From Actinomycetota bacterium (GTDB lineage: Bacteria > Actinomycetota > Actinomycetes > Nanopelagicales > Nanopelagicaceae): DNA of 56,502 bases. This document shows positions 1 to 8,411 of the stretch, piece by piece. Every line of letters begins with the position of its first letter. Within the stretch, counting starts at the first letter, position 1. Position numbers and translations under genes: made by a program. The notes under the pieces were generated by a model that saw nothing but the letters and a program-made list of their open reading frames with translations, ran no database searches and was not told the origin of the DNA. The stretch lies in assembly GCA_027728065.1 (NCBI GenBank), contig JAQBVO010000009.1:1-56502 (forward strand), given 5' to 3'.

Positions 1-54
1 TAGCCCGAGTATTCTCGCGCTCTGCGTAACTGTGTAAGTTTCTGTTTTTGCCAT
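1..54 (-). CDS. Excisionase-like HTH protein, N-terminal part only (runs off the window)
   Basis: Only 18 codons lie in the window, read leftward from an ATG at 54. They begin MAKTETYTVTQSARILGL, which resembles the start of small MerR/excisionase-type helix-turn-helix proteins, where a T-x-x-x-A-A/S-x-x-L-G stretch forms the first helices. AAGGTGG lies about 8 bases upstream of this ATG and supports it as the start; an in-frame ATG at 135 would add 27 residues but has no well-placed ribosome-binding site. It follows an integrase gene on the same strand, which fits an excisionase or element regulator. The 55-277 interval between the two holds nothing else that I recognise. The family call rests on very few residues. 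Confidence 0.45.
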   Translation of the reverse strand, partial: MAKTETYTVTQSARILGL

Positions 55-277
55 AGTTAGGCCACCTTTTTTGATGTATGGACCTTGTTCTTCATAACTA
101 TTTTTCATCGCTGCCTTAACTCTCTCCCTATTCATCCTTTGAATAGGGTGCAAAACCGGCTGCGCTGCACCGTATAACGATTTTCCGCACGGTTTATTCC
201 CGTAATTTGAAAATATTTTAGAATTTTTCTCAAAATTACCTTGCGATACCGTATGGGGGAGTATCCCTTATTCAATT

Positions 278-1399
278 TCAATCAATCAGAAGTTGATTCA
301 AGGCTTCAGCAGCCACCTTTTGTGGCTCTACGGAGTTGTGGACGTAGAGCTTTGAAGTAATTGCACTAGTGGAGTGCCCAAGAGCACGACTTATGGTCTC
401 AATACCCACGCCTTGGCTATACATCAACGTAGCTGCCGTATGTCGCGCATCGTGCAATCGTTTATTCGCTATACCGCATAGTTTTAAGGCCTTTTTCCAC
501 TCGGCATAATCTGTTTTGGGAGATCTAAAGTTTCCAAAGCCATCTGGGAACACAAGATTGTTCTCCATCCAACTTGATTCTGCTCGCAGTTTTAACTGCT
601 CTATCAGGCCCAGGTGGCCTCTTAAGGCCGCTGTAGTTTCCTCCGTAAGAGCAACGAGTCGGGAAGATTTTTCAGTTTTTAGATCTGTAAATACCTGCAC
701 CCCTTCAACCTCTTGAACCTGGCGATGAACCTTGAGAGTGCTGGCACTCAAATCGATATCACTCCAGGTCAGCCCTAGCGCCTCGCCCTGACGCAGCCCG
801 CAGATTAGAGCTATATGTAATCTGGCCCCTAAGTAAGTACCAGAGTAGGTCTTGAGGAGTCGCTTAACCTCTTTGATAGTTAGAGGGCTTATCTCAATTC
901 TCTTTCCTTGTGGGTTACGGACTCTAGTAACAGGATTAACCAGGATGTATCCCTTGTATTCAGCATCTCGAAGAGCTACCGATAAGAGAGCCCGAGCTTG
1001 TTGCTGTGATCGCGGACTCTGACCTGCCTCCCTCATAACTGCAAGCATCCTTGTAATGTCATTGGATAAAAGTTTCTGTAACTCAATCCCACCTATGGAT
1101 GGGTTGATATGGAACCGAGCAAGTGCCAGGTATCTCTTGTAGGTGCTGTGAGCGATATGGAGTTTGTGCTCTTCCTCTAGCCAGCTCACTAAGTAATCAC
1201 CCAGTTGCATCTTTGCTACTGGTAAAGAGTTTTTGCTCAGAATATTTGGCATCAGATCTAGCTTTTCTTTGGCTCTTTTTCTCGATTCTTGAGCTGTAGC
1301 AGCCATTGCGGTTACGACGTGACCTTCACAATGGATAACAGTCCGATATGAATTGCCTACTTTGTAAGTATGGCCTTGCCCATTAGATCTACGCGACAT
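278..1399 (-). CDS. Tyrosine-type site-specific integrase
   Basis: This is a 373-residue phage/ICE-type tyrosine recombinase. The N-terminal part looks like an arm-binding domain followed by a SAM-like core-binding domain around residues 65-150. The catalytic domain shows the expected set: Arg in GLRQGEALGL, His and Arg in HDARHTAAT (about 316 and 319), His in ALGHS (about 342) and the nucleophile Tyr in KLYVH (about 352). I chose ATG 1399 because TGGAGGG lies about 7-10 bases upstream; GTG at 1402 is the alternative. The gene points away from a tRNA-like 3' fragment about 170 bases behind its start, the usual arrangement of an integrase beside its attachment site. The element it belongs to would extend to the left, outside the window. 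Confidence 0.93.
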   Translation of the reverse strand: MSRRSNGQGHTYKVGNSYRTVIHCEGHVVTAMAATAQESRKRAKEKLDLMPNILSKNSLPVAKMQLGDYLVSWLEEEHKLHIAHSTYKRYLALARFHINPSIGGIELQKLLSNDITRMLAVMREAGQSPRSQQQARALLSVALRDAEYKGYILVNPVTRVRNPQGKRIEISPLTIKEVKRLLKTYSGTYLGARLHIALICGLRQGEALGLTWSDIDLSASTLKVHRQVQEVEGVQVFTDLKTEKSSRLVALTEETTAALRGHLGLIEQLKLRAESSWMENNLVFPDGFGNFRSPKTDYAEWKKALKLCGIANKRLHDARHTAATLMYSQGVGIETISRALGHSTSAITSKLYVHNSVEPQKVAAEALNQLLID

Positions 1400-1567
1400 C
1401 ACTATTTCCCTCCACTAGCCAAAAGCCTCTGCTTTTGTGAAAGATAGGAAATAGACGGGGTTCAATTAAGAACTCATACACAATTGATACACAATTCCGA
1501 AGATTCCTAGAACTTGGGCTTGAGCCACGCTCAAATCCTCTAAGTTCTGGAATCCTGGGGTCTCACG

Positions 1568-1616
1568 AGGAGGACTTAAAATCCTCCCAGTGTGGGTTCG
1601 ACCCCCACTCGGGGCA
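1568..1616 (+). other. tRNA-Leu(TAA)-like 3' fragment, probable attachment site
   Basis: The stretch folds as the 3' half of a tRNA. An anticodon arm has stem GAGGA/TCCTC (1570-1574 and 1582-1586) around loop CTTAAAA, giving anticodon TAA. A T arm follows with stem GTGGG/CCCAC and loop TTCGACC (1592-1608), then acceptor strand TCGGGGC and discriminator A at 1616. The matching 5' acceptor strand GCCCCGA and a D arm are absent upstream, and the long variable arm expected of tRNA-Leu is missing, so it is not an intact gene. Beside an integrase it most likely marks the element boundary. The rest of 1400-1743 holds no gene; only the ribosome-binding site of the next gene is clear. Confidence 0.65.
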
Positions 1617-1743
1617 CACTTCATAGATGGATTTAACCCTCTTTAGACAGGTTCATTTGGCCCTGGAAGATTTTTAGCCCTACGATTGTTGTGTAGGAGC
1701 GCTGCCAGAGGTTCTGGCGGCATAGAAGAAGGAGAAACAAGAT

Positions 1744-2532
1744 ATGCGCAGTTCAAACCCTGTTCTTGGACGGGCGTTTAATCAGCGTGGATACGCCGCG
1801 TTTGATCCGAGCACGATTAACTCAGAGTCGGCAGCGCTAGAGAATCTATATAGCGCACCAGCAGCTTCATCATTGCGCACTGGTCGGATGACGATTGATG
1901 ATGTCGTTACACGTACCGGTATTTTATTTGCAGTACTTGTAACAGTTGGTGCAGCGGCATGGACGCTTAACCTCGGTGGCGGAGCGATAATGCTCGGTAT
2001 CTTTGGCGGTTTTGCACTTGCCATGGTAAATATTTTTAGTAAGACGGTAAGGCCAGGATTAATCGTTGCCTATGCAGCCTTTCAAGGTTTAGCACTTGGT
2101 GCAATCAGTCATCTCTACAACTCCGTCTATGACGGGATTGTTAGCCAAGCGATCCTTGTCACTATCAGTGCATTTGCAGGAATGTTGTTTGCCTATAAGA
2201 GCGGACGCATCCGTGTGACACCTAAGTTCACAAAGGTATTAACTACTGCCCTCCTTGGCTACTTAGTACTAGCCCTTGTCTCATTTGTTGCATACCTCTT
2301 CACAGGTTCAAGCGTCTACAACGTAGGTGGACTTGGAATATTAATCGCTACCGCTGGAATGGTTCTTGCAGCATTCTTCTTAATTCTAGATTTTGATCAA
2401 GTTCAAAAAGGGATAGATGCAGGCCTGCCTGAGCAAGAGTCATGGCGTGCAGCCTTTGGTCTCATGGTCACAATCGTCTGGCTCTACCTAGAGGTACTGC
2501 GCTTCTTATCAATTCTGCGTGGTGATGACTAA
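1744..2532 (+). CDS. Bax inhibitor-1/YccA family membrane protein
   Basis: The 262-residue protein has a hydrophilic N-terminus of about 55 residues and then about seven hydrophobic helices, the layout of the actinobacterial Bax inhibitor-1/YccA family (TMBIM fold, pH-sensitive calcium leak in characterised relatives). The N-terminal SNPVLGRAF and the C-terminal ILDFDQVQKGID segment, with acidic residues in the last helices, are typical of the family. An AGAAGGAG ribosome-binding site lies 10-18 bases before ATG 1744. It is monocistronic, ending just before a strong hairpin at 2548-2580. Its cellular role in actinobacteria is not established. Confidence 0.92.
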   Translation: MRSSNPVLGRAFNQRGYAAFDPSTINSESAALENLYSAPAASSLRTGRMTIDDVVTRTGILFAVLVTVGAAAWTLNLGGGAIMLGIFGGFALAMVNIFSKTVRPGLIVAYAAFQGLALGAISHLYNSVYDGIVSQAILVTISAFAGMLFAYKSGRIRVTPKFTKVLTTALLGYLVLALVSFVAYLFTGSSVYNVGGLGILIATAGMVLAAFFLILDFDQVQKGIDAGLPEQESWRAAFGLMVTIVWLYLEVLRFLSILRGDD

Positions 2533-2541
2533 GAGATAGCT

Positions 2542-3774
2542 TTAATCAAAAAGCCTCAGGTTATTTACCTGAGGCTTTTTGCTATCCCCGGATAGATACT
2601 TCGCTCGAGTCTCGGGGATCTGTGTTGCTAACAAGGCGGCGATTGCAAAGACTGCCGTTGATACGACAAATGCGGTGCGATAGGAGTAGATATCTGCCAG
2701 TGCACCCACAATGATGGGACCGACGATCAATCCCGCATCACTGGCCATCGTAGAGCCCGCGATTACCTGCCCACCTCTGCCGCGAATAATATCTCCGACG
2801 AGGCTAGCTGGCGTCGTTGAGAGAAAAGCTCCGCCGACTCCGATAATCGCCATTGCAAGTAAATACATCCAGGAGTTCACAGCCGTTGTTAAAACGATCA
2901 TTCCTATTAAGCCAATCACGGTGCCTATCACAGATGCTACGCGTCGCCCCTTGCTATCTGATAATCGTCCACCACGGAGTAGGAGCGCACCTTGAAAAAT
3001 CGCAGCGAGAGTGAAGCCATATCCAACGATGGCCGTTGTGGCGTTAAGCTCTTCGATAACAAAGATTGGCAGTATTGATGTCCGTAATCCGAAGATGACC
3101 CAACTCACAATAAAGCTCAGTGCAAGTGCGATTCGATAAGGCTTCATTGCAAAGGCTTCACGCACTGTTGTGTGTTCGCCGGTATCTGCATCTTTTTCAC
3201 CCTTATCAATTTTCTCACCCTTGAGAAAAAAGTGAGCAACTGTGCCTGAGATTAAGAGCGTTATCGCGTAAGCAAAGAAAGGGGCACGCAGAGAGATTAA
3301 AGATAATAAGCCACCGATAGCAGGACCTGAAACTCCACCGACTAGGTATGAGCCGTTGTAAACGGCTAGGGCTCGGCCACGGTTTGTATCATCGACAGAG
3401 CGCATCACGACCGATCCTGCCGCAACTGAAAACATCATAGAGCCCAGCCCGCCGGCTGCCCGAAAAAAGAGAAGTTGTTCATAGCTAGTTGATAGCCCGG
3501 CTAGGAAAACAGAGATTGCGACCATAAAGACGCCGCTAGAGAAAACAGCTCTTTCGCCAAATAAATCAACGAGTTTTCCAGAGATAAGACCTGAGACAAA
3601 GCGCGTAATTGCAAATATCGAAATGATTAAACCGATTGCCGCGTTGCTCACGCCGAAAGAACGGGCAAAGACAGGGATGGCAGGTAGGACGATTCCAAAA
3701 CCAACGGCGACAAAGAAAGATGCCGCAACGAGAACTGATATCTCGCGCGGCAGATCTTTAAATGGTGAGCGCAT
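2542..3774 (-). CDS. MFS transporter (drug-efflux type)
   Basis: A 410-residue major facilitator superfamily protein with about 12 hydrophobic segments. After the second segment, the loop GKLVDLFGERAVFSSG fits MFS motif A, and the region near residue 270 (GGRLSDSKGRR) is its repeat in the second half, so both six-helix halves are present. The family expels small molecules using the proton gradient; the substrate cannot be read from sequence. The start ATG 3774 lies 6 bases behind a TAGCCT box (3781-3786) without a ribosome-binding site, suggesting a leaderless mRNA. Unusually, the last 11 codons are encoded by one arm and loop of the terminator hairpin at 2548-2580. Confidence 0.9.
   Translation of the reverse strand: MRSPFKDLPREISVLVAASFFVAVGFGIVLPAIPVFARSFGVSNAAIGLIISIFAITRFVSGLISGKLVDLFGERAVFSSGVFMVAISVFLAGLSTSYEQLLFFRAAGGLGSMMFSVAAGSVVMRSVDDTNRGRALAVYNGSYLVGGVSGPAIGGLLSLISLRAPFFAYAITLLISGTVAHFFLKGEKIDKGEKDADTGEHTTVREAFAMKPYRIALALSFIVSWVIFGLRTSILPIFVIEELNATTAIVGYGFTLAAIFQGALLLRGGRLSDSKGRRVASVIGTVIGLIGMIVLTTAVNSWMYLLAMAIIGVGGAFLSTTPASLVGDIIRGRGGQVIAGSTMASDAGLIVGPIIVGALADIYSYRTAFVVSTAVFAIAALLATQIPETRAKYLSGDSKKPQVNNLRLFD
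2548..2580. terminator. Bidirectional intrinsic terminator
   Basis: A perfect 14-base inverted repeat (AAAAAGCCTCAGGT, loop TATTT, ACCTGAGGCTTTTT) has A and T runs on both sides, so it can terminate transcripts from either strand. It sits 15 bases after the Bax-inhibitor stop codon. On the other strand it lies inside the last codons of the MFS gene, whose stop is at 2542. Confidence 0.92.
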
Positions 3775-3837
3775 TAGCTAAGGCTATCGCCTTTGCTCAT
3801 TTTGTGAGTTTTAGCCTAATTTATGTAAGATAATCGA

Positions 3838-4818
3838 GTGAAGAGTGTGATTGCAGAAAATCTTATCAAAACCTATGACAAAGGTAAGGTCAGAGCGCTA
3901 GATGATTTATCACTCGATGTTGAAGAGGGTACTGTTTTAAGCGTATTAGGCCCCAATGGTGCAGGTAAAACAACAACTGTAAGAATTTTGGCAACTTTAT
4001 TAAGGCCTGATTCAGGTGTAGCAACAGTTGCAGGTATCGATGTTGCAAAACATCCCGACAAAGTTCGAAAGTTAATTGGTTTATCGGGTCAATACGCAGC
4101 AGTTGATGAAACACTCACGGGTTGGGATAACTTAGTGATGTTTGGGCGTTTGCACCATTTGGGAAAACAACAATCTATTAACCTTGCCAATGAATTACTT
4201 GAGAGATTCTCTTTAACCGATAGTGCCCGTCGTGCGATTAAAACCTACTCTGGTGGAATGCGTCGGCGTTTAGATCTAGCCGCCTCTTTAATTGTTCAAC
4301 CTAAAGTTCTTTTTCTAGATGAACCCACGACAGGCCTTGATCCCCGTGGTCGTATGGAGATGTGGAAGGTCATTGAAGAGTTGGTAATGGGTGGGGTTAC
4401 ACTTTTATTAACGACGCAGTATTTAGATGAGGCCGATCAATTAGCCGATGAGATCGCAGTTATCGATCACGGTAAAGTGATCGCCCGTGGAAGCTCAGAT
4501 GCACTCAAGCGGCAGGTAGGCGGAGAGCGTTTAGAGATAACAGTGGAGAGCGATGATGTGGCTAAGGTCCAAGAGATTGTTACCCGTATCAGCAGACATG
4601 CCACACATGTCGACTCTCGAACGGTGAGCGCTCCAGTCTCTAACGGGGCAGGTGCCTTGATTGAGGCGTTGCGGGCTTTGGATGAGTCAAAGATTCATCC
4701 CTTAGATATCGCCTTAAAGCGACCATCCTTAGATGATGTCTTCTTATCATTGACAGGACATGTGGCCGAGGAAACAGTTATAGAACCCGTCAAGAAGAAG
4801 AGAGGGGGCAGATGGTGA
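3838..4818 (+). CDS. ABC transporter ATP-binding protein, DrrA type
   Basis: A 326-residue ATPase subunit of an ABC exporter. It has Walker A GPNGAGKTTTV (about residues 38-48), signature YSGGMRRRLDLA, Walker B LFLDEPTTGLDP and a switch-histidine region (LLLTTQYLDEADQLAD). The roughly 90-residue C-terminal tail with a conserved LDDVFLSLTG segment is characteristic of the daunorubicin-resistance (DrrA) family. The start is GTG 3838, placed 6 bases after a TAAGAT box (3826-3831), so the mRNA is probably leaderless. It overlaps the permease gene by 7 bases (ATGGTGA), so the two form one operon and one exporter. The substrate is unknown. Confidence 0.93.
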   Translation: MKSVIAENLIKTYDKGKVRALDDLSLDVEEGTVLSVLGPNGAGKTTTVRILATLLRPDSGVATVAGIDVAKHPDKVRKLIGLSGQYAAVDETLTGWDNLVMFGRLHHLGKQQSINLANELLERFSLTDSARRAIKTYSGGMRRRLDLAASLIVQPKVLFLDEPTTGLDPRGRMEMWKVIEELVMGGVTLLLTTQYLDEADQLADEIAVIDHGKVIARGSSDALKRQVGGERLEITVESDDVAKVQEIVTRISRHATHVDSRTVSAPVSNGAGALIEALRALDESKIHPLDIALKRPSLDDVFLSLTGHVAEETVIEPVKKKRGGRW

Positions 4819-5609
4819 ACTACGCACTAGCCGACGCCGTTGTCATCACTAAACGCCAGCTACTTCAACTGGCTCGGATCCCAGAGCTACTGGTTTTCTC
4901 CACAATTCAGCCGGTGATGTTTGTCTTACTCTTTCGCTTCGTCTTTGGTGGCTCAATTCAAACCGATCAACCTGGCGGATATGTTCAATTATTGATGCCA
5001 GGGATCTTTGTTCAGACCGTTGCATTTACCTTGGCATCGACGGCAATTGGGCTAGCCGAGGATATGAAGAAGGGCTTAATCGATCGTTTTAGATCACTAC
5101 CTATCTCTCGCGGGGCGGTTGTTATCGGGCGAACCTTTGGCGATGCACTTCTTAATCTCTTGGTGCTAGCAGTCATGGCACTTGCCGGCTTTGCAGTTGG
5201 CTGGCGTCCAACTTCAGGGGTAATGAAGGTATCTCTCGGCTTCTTATTCCTATTTATGTTTGGTTACGCGCTCTCCTGGATTGGAATCTATGTGGGACTT
5301 TCAGTAAAGGAGGCTAGAACTGTTCAAAGTGTGGGCTTCTTAGTTACATTCCCGCTGACCTTCTTATCTAATGCATTTGCACCAACAACTGGAATGCCTC
5401 GTGCTCTCCAGTACTTTGCCGAGTGGAACCCAGTCTCATCGATGGTCGCTGCCTGTCGCCAACTCTTTGGCGTTGAGAACCAGTTTGGCGCAACGGCTAA
5501 TTCGTGGCCAAGTCAGCATCCGCTAGAGACTTCACTGCTCTACATGCTCTTGCTGATGGCTATTTTTATTCCGCTTAGTATCAAGAAGTACAAAAACACC
5601 TCTCATTAG
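4812..5609 (+). CDS. ABC transporter permease, DrrB/ABC-2 type
   Basis: The 265-residue membrane subunit pairs with the ATPase encoded immediately upstream. It has six predicted membrane helices and the ABC-2 features of drug and lipid exporters: an N-terminal amphipathic stretch, then DMKKGLIDRFRSLPISRGAVVIGR after helix two, the region that contacts the ATPase. ATG 4812 overlaps the end of the upstream gene, indicating translational coupling. Its stop (5609) overlaps by 4 bases the stop of greA on the opposite strand, so the two transcription units converge with no room for a separate terminator. Confidence 0.92.
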   Translation: MVNYALADAVVITKRQLLQLARIPELLVFSTIQPVMFVLLFRFVFGGSIQTDQPGGYVQLLMPGIFVQTVAFTLASTAIGLAEDMKKGLIDRFRSLPISRGAVVIGRTFGDALLNLLVLAVMALAGFAVGWRPTSGVMKVSLGFLFLFMFGYALSWIGIYVGLSVKEARTVQSVGFLVTFPLTFLSNAFAPTTGMPRALQYFAEWNPVSSMVAACRQLFGVENQFGATANSWPSQHPLETSLLYMLLLMAIFIPLSIKKYKNTSH

Positions 5610-6082
5610 GCATAGAACTGTGCGGCAACAATCTCTACTGCTATTTCGCGACCATTGGGAGCGGTGTAAGAAACCTTTGCACCAATCTCTGCGCCAATGA
5701 CAGTAGAGCCAAGTGGAGATTTTTCGCTATAGACATCGAGATCACCCGATGCGATCTCGCGCGATCCAAGAAGAAACCTCGTCTCTTCCCCTGCGATAAG
5801 AGCCGTGACGACCATTCCAGCACCGACTTTGCCATCGGCGGTAGGTGGCGGAGTACCTATGTGAGCGTTTTCAAGCATCTGCTTTAACTGGCGGATGCGC
5901 GCCTCCATCTTGCCTTGCTCATCACGTGCTGCGTGGTAGCCGCCATTTTCTTTCAGATCGCCCTCAGCACGCGCGACTTCAATCTTGGCTGTGACCTCTT
6001 TGCGTCCAACGCCTTCAAGCTTTTCTAACTCCGTGCGCAGCCGATCGGCAGCCTCCTGCGTTAGCCAACTCTGTATGCTCAT
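5606..6082 (-). CDS. greA: Transcription elongation factor GreA
   Basis: The 158-residue protein has the two GreA domains: an N-terminal antiparallel coiled coil (residues about 1-75, WLTQEAADRLRTELEKLEG...) with the acidic tip (ARAEGDLKENGGYHAARDEQ), and a C-terminal FKBP-like domain. GreA enters the secondary channel of RNA polymerase and triggers cleavage of backtracked RNA; the D and E of GDLKENGGY are the catalytic acids. ATG 6082 gives a normal family length; a TTG at 6091 would add three residues. A TAGCGT box (6091-6096) lies 8 bases upstream of the ATG. The DUF4307 gene lies just upstream on the same strand, a neighbourhood common in actinobacteria. Confidence 0.95.
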   Translation of the reverse strand: MSIQSWLTQEAADRLRTELEKLEGVGRKEVTAKIEVARAEGDLKENGGYHAARDEQGKMEARIRQLKQMLENAHIGTPPPTADGKVGAGMVVTALIAGEETRFLLGSREIASGDLDVYSEKSPLGSTVIGAEIGAKVSYTAPNGREIAVEIVAAQFYA

Positions 6083-6104
6083 AAGGGGCAACGCTACTAG
6101 GTGA

Positions 6105-6488
6105 TTACTTCAGGCGACAACTTATTACATCGGCATTGACGCCAGGCCCACGCGATTTAACGATAGTAGTGCGCTCAAAGGCGGCTAATCCTGGTCCAAT
6201 CTCATCATCGATCTGGCCAACAATATTCTTGTCGAAATCACGTGCGATAACGGTGCAGATTACGCTCTGATTTTTATCTTGGCGGATCACTGAGTAGCGC
6301 ACCGATATTTCACGCTCTGAGGTAATCGAGTACGAGATAAGCGAGTATCTAATCGCAGGATTTGAATGATGTAGCGCTGCCCACATAAGCCAGGAGATCC
6401 CAATAGCCGCGAAAAAAATCGCTGGCTTTAGCCAACGATTACGTGGCCGCAGCCCATATCGCTGGTTATATGAGAACTCACTGGACAT
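6105..6488 (-). CDS. DUF4307 domain-containing membrane protein
   Basis: The 127-residue protein has a short basic N-terminus (FSYNQRYGLRPRNR), one membrane helix (about residues 20-40) and an extracytoplasmic beta-rich domain. This layout and the neighbour greA match the actinobacterial DUF4307 family, often found between the mycothiol conjugate amidase gene and greA. Function is unknown. I chose ATG 6488 because the predicted CATAAT box at 6495-6500 ends 6 bases before it; a longer frame to 6539 would pass through the divergent gene. It ends 22 bases before the greA start and probably shares its transcript. Confidence 0.8.
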   Translation of the reverse strand: MSSEFSYNQRYGLRPRNRWLKPAIFFAAIGISWLMWAALHHSNPAIRYSLISYSITSEREISVRYSVIRQDKNQSVICTVIARDFDKNIVGQIDDEIGPGLAAFERTTIVKSRGPGVNADVISCRLK

Positions 6489-6502
6489 GGCATGATTATG
6501 GC

Positions 6503-6640
6503 ATGCAAAAAAATATTGAGATGGGTTTGGCAGGCTCAATTACTATCGCACTCTTGGTTATCGCCGTAGTCTTCCTCATGCGCAGTTTCTATAAGCGCTT
6601 AAAGGGCCTAGATCGAAGTGATGACAAGAGCGACACGTAA
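6503..6640 (+). CDS. Small single-pass membrane protein (45 residues)
   Basis: The ORF encodes one strong membrane helix (GSITIALLVIAVVFLMRSFY) followed by a charged tail ending in KGLDRSDDKSDT. Small proteins of this type occur at this position in actinobacteria, divergent from DUF4307, but I cannot assign a function. ATG 6503 is only 14 bases from the divergent DUF4307 start. The end overlaps the SURF1 start by about 20 bases, suggesting translational coupling. Confidence 0.65.
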   Translation: MQKNIEMGLAGSITIALLVIAVVFLMRSFYKRLKGLDRSDDKSDT

Positions 6641-7337
6641 AAAGTTTGCATCTAGAATCGGGGCGATCATCGGTGTTCTCACACTCGCCACCATCTTTGT
6701 CTTACTTGGCCTCTGGCAGTTAGATCGCGCCACCGAACTCAAGGCCAGCCTTGCTCTTGCTAGAACGGTAGATGCAAAAACTATCTCTTTGGACTCTATT
6801 GCAACGCCAAATACTTCCTTAGCCCCTAACGCAATCAACCGCACCGTTAGTTTTAGCGGTCGCTATGTTGGACAGTACAAAGCCGCCAATCAAATAGATG
6901 GAGCTGGTCAGGTCGCTGATTGGGAGGTTGGAGTTATGCAGGTAGGTCAGAGCTCTGCGATTCTGGTTGTGCGCGGATTGTGGTCAGAGCGGAGGCTGGC
7001 CCCAGAGAGTTCTCAATCAGAGAGCGTTACGGTTGAAGGCTTACTGCTCGCATCGCAAACTACAGATAGAGGGCAGAACTCATTGGCCCAGATCTCACGG
7101 TTAGATAGTGCGGTAATCATCGCCGCTACCGATTTAGATTTATATGATGGCTATGTTTTAGCAGGAAGTGAAATCCTAGATGGCGCCCAGGAAGAGCGCA
7201 GCGGCCTTAGCGCCGAGAAACTTCGATCGCGCATCCCAGGCTTCTACTGGCAGCATCTCTCCTATGTGGTGATCTGGTGGCTGATGGCCGCGGTGGTGCT
7301 CTACCTACCCTTTTATCGCCGTAAGGTAGAGCCATGA
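6621..7337 (+). CDS. SURF1 family protein (cytochrome c oxidase assembly)
   Basis: About 238 residues with the SURF1 plan: one N-terminal helix (IGAIIGVLTLATIFVLLGLWQLDRA), a soluble loop domain with GRYVGQY and VVRGLWSE segments, and a C-terminal helix (WQHLSYVVIWWLMAAVVLYLPFY). SURF1 proteins help insert heme a into cytochrome c oxidase. The LGLWQLDRA sequence after the first helix is diagnostic. ATG 6621 is preferred; GTG 6618 is equally possible. It overlaps the preceding small gene and, through ATGA at 7334-7337, the following DUF3817 gene, so all are cotranscribed. Confidence 0.9.
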   Translation: MTRATRKKFASRIGAIIGVLTLATIFVLLGLWQLDRATELKASLALARTVDAKTISLDSIATPNTSLAPNAINRTVSFSGRYVGQYKAANQIDGAGQVADWEVGVMQVGQSSAILVVRGLWSERRLAPESSQSESVTVEGLLLASQTTDRGQNSLAQISRLDSAVIIAATDLDLYDGYVLAGSEILDGAQEERSGLSAEKLRSRIPGFYWQHLSYVVIWWLMAAVVLYLPFYRRKVEP

Positions 7338-7633
7338 AATCAGCCATTCTTCGCTTTCGCATCATGGCCATTATCGCCGGAGTGATGTCGCTACTTCTCT
7401 GGTTTGTCGATATCCCCGTTGCCTATCTATTTGATAATCCAGAGTGGAAGGAAAAAGTAACGTGGATCCCCTTTGTCCATGGCTGGGTCTATGCCGTTTA
7501 TGTTTTAACTGCGATTGAATTCTCCATCAAAGCCCGTTGGCCGATTAGGAAGGTACTGGCACTTGTCTTAGCCGGCACACTTCCTATCGCATCTCTGATC
7601 GCCGAGCGCCGAGTTGTACGCCGCTATCTCTAA
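7334..7633 (+). CDS. DUF3817 domain-containing membrane protein
   Basis: A 99-residue protein with three predicted membrane segments and the family sequence WIPFVHGWVYAVYVLTAIEF, including the conserved HG pair. DUF3817 proteins are small actinobacterial membrane proteins of unknown function often encoded next to SURF1 or prenyl transferase genes. The start overlaps the SURF1 stop (ATGA) and the end overlaps the next gene by 20 bases, so expression is likely coupled to both. Confidence 0.85.
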   Translation: MKSAILRFRIMAIIAGVMSLLLWFVDIPVAYLFDNPEWKEKVTWIPFVHGWVYAVYVLTAIEFSIKARWPIRKVLALVLAGTLPIASLIAERRVVRRYL

Positions 7634-8390
7634 ATTTATAAAGTCACCGATCTATCCATTCTATGAATGGGGCTTAGTTAGGGCGCTAGATTTTTCTAAG
7701 ACCCCGCATCACGTCGGCGTCATTCTCGATGGAAATCGCCGCTGGGCCAAAGCCAATCCCAATCACAGCGATCGGCATGGCCATAAAGCCGGGGCAAATA
7801 AGATTATTGAGTTTCTGGGCTGGTGTGATCAGGCCGAGGTCCGCGTAGTAACTCTGTGGCTCTTATCGACCGATAATTTCAAACGCAGCTCGACTGAGAT
7901 TGAAGAGTTATTGCAGATAATAGGTCTGACGGTCGATGAGTTAACTGCAACGGGGCGTTGGAATATTAAAGCTGTCGGGGCTTTAGATTTACTTCCCGAT
8001 TGGCTACGGCAAAAACTTAGAGATCTTAAGCCGATTCGAGAGGATGGGGTTGAAGTCAACATCGCCGTTAGCTATGGCGGCCGACGCGAAATAGTCGATG
8101 CCGTTAAGAGTTATTTAGATTCGGCTCAGAGCGCAGGTCGCACATTAGCCCAGGCCAAGTCAGAGCTATCTACTGAAGATATCTCCCAGTTCTTATACAC
8201 GGCCGGTCAGCCCGATCCCGAGCTTTTAATCCGCACATCGGGGGAGCAACGCTTGGGCGGCTTTATGTTGTGGCAGAGCGCATCATCAGAGCTTTATTTT
8301 TGTGAGGCATACTGGCCAGATTTTCGTCGCGTCGATTTTTTACGTGCTCTGCGTGCATACTCTCTGCGCCAGCGCCGCTTTGGTTCATAG
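7614..8390 (+). CDS. uppS: Isoprenyl transferase (undecaprenyl diphosphate synthase family)
   Basis: The 258-residue cis-prenyltransferase condenses isopentenyl diphosphate units onto an allylic primer, supplying the lipid carrier for cell wall synthesis. Diagnostic motifs are GVILDGNRRWAKAN near the start (the catalytic Asp follows IL) and, near residues 200-225, PELLIRTSGEQRLGGFMLWQSASSELYF. Actinobacteria often carry two paralogues, one making a short Z-prenyl product, so chain length is not determined here. The only in-frame start near the conserved region is TTG 7614, inside the DUF3817 gene, which implies translational coupling. Confidence 0.93.
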   Translation: MYAAISKFIKSPIYPFYEWGLVRALDFSKTPHHVGVILDGNRRWAKANPNHSDRHGHKAGANKIIEFLGWCDQAEVRVVTLWLLSTDNFKRSSTEIEELLQIIGLTVDELTATGRWNIKAVGALDLLPDWLRQKLRDLKPIREDGVEVNIAVSYGGRREIVDAVKSYLDSAQSAGRTLAQAKSELSTEDISQFLYTAGQPDPELLIRTSGEQRLGGFMLWQSASSELYFCEAYWPDFRRVDFLRALRAYSLRQRRFGS

Positions 8391-8411
8391 GTATTTCTCC
8401 TAGATTTAACG

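Noticed and set aside
1568-1616. Intact tRNA-Leu gene
   Set aside because: The 5' acceptor strand, D arm and long variable arm are missing, so only a 3' fragment is supported.
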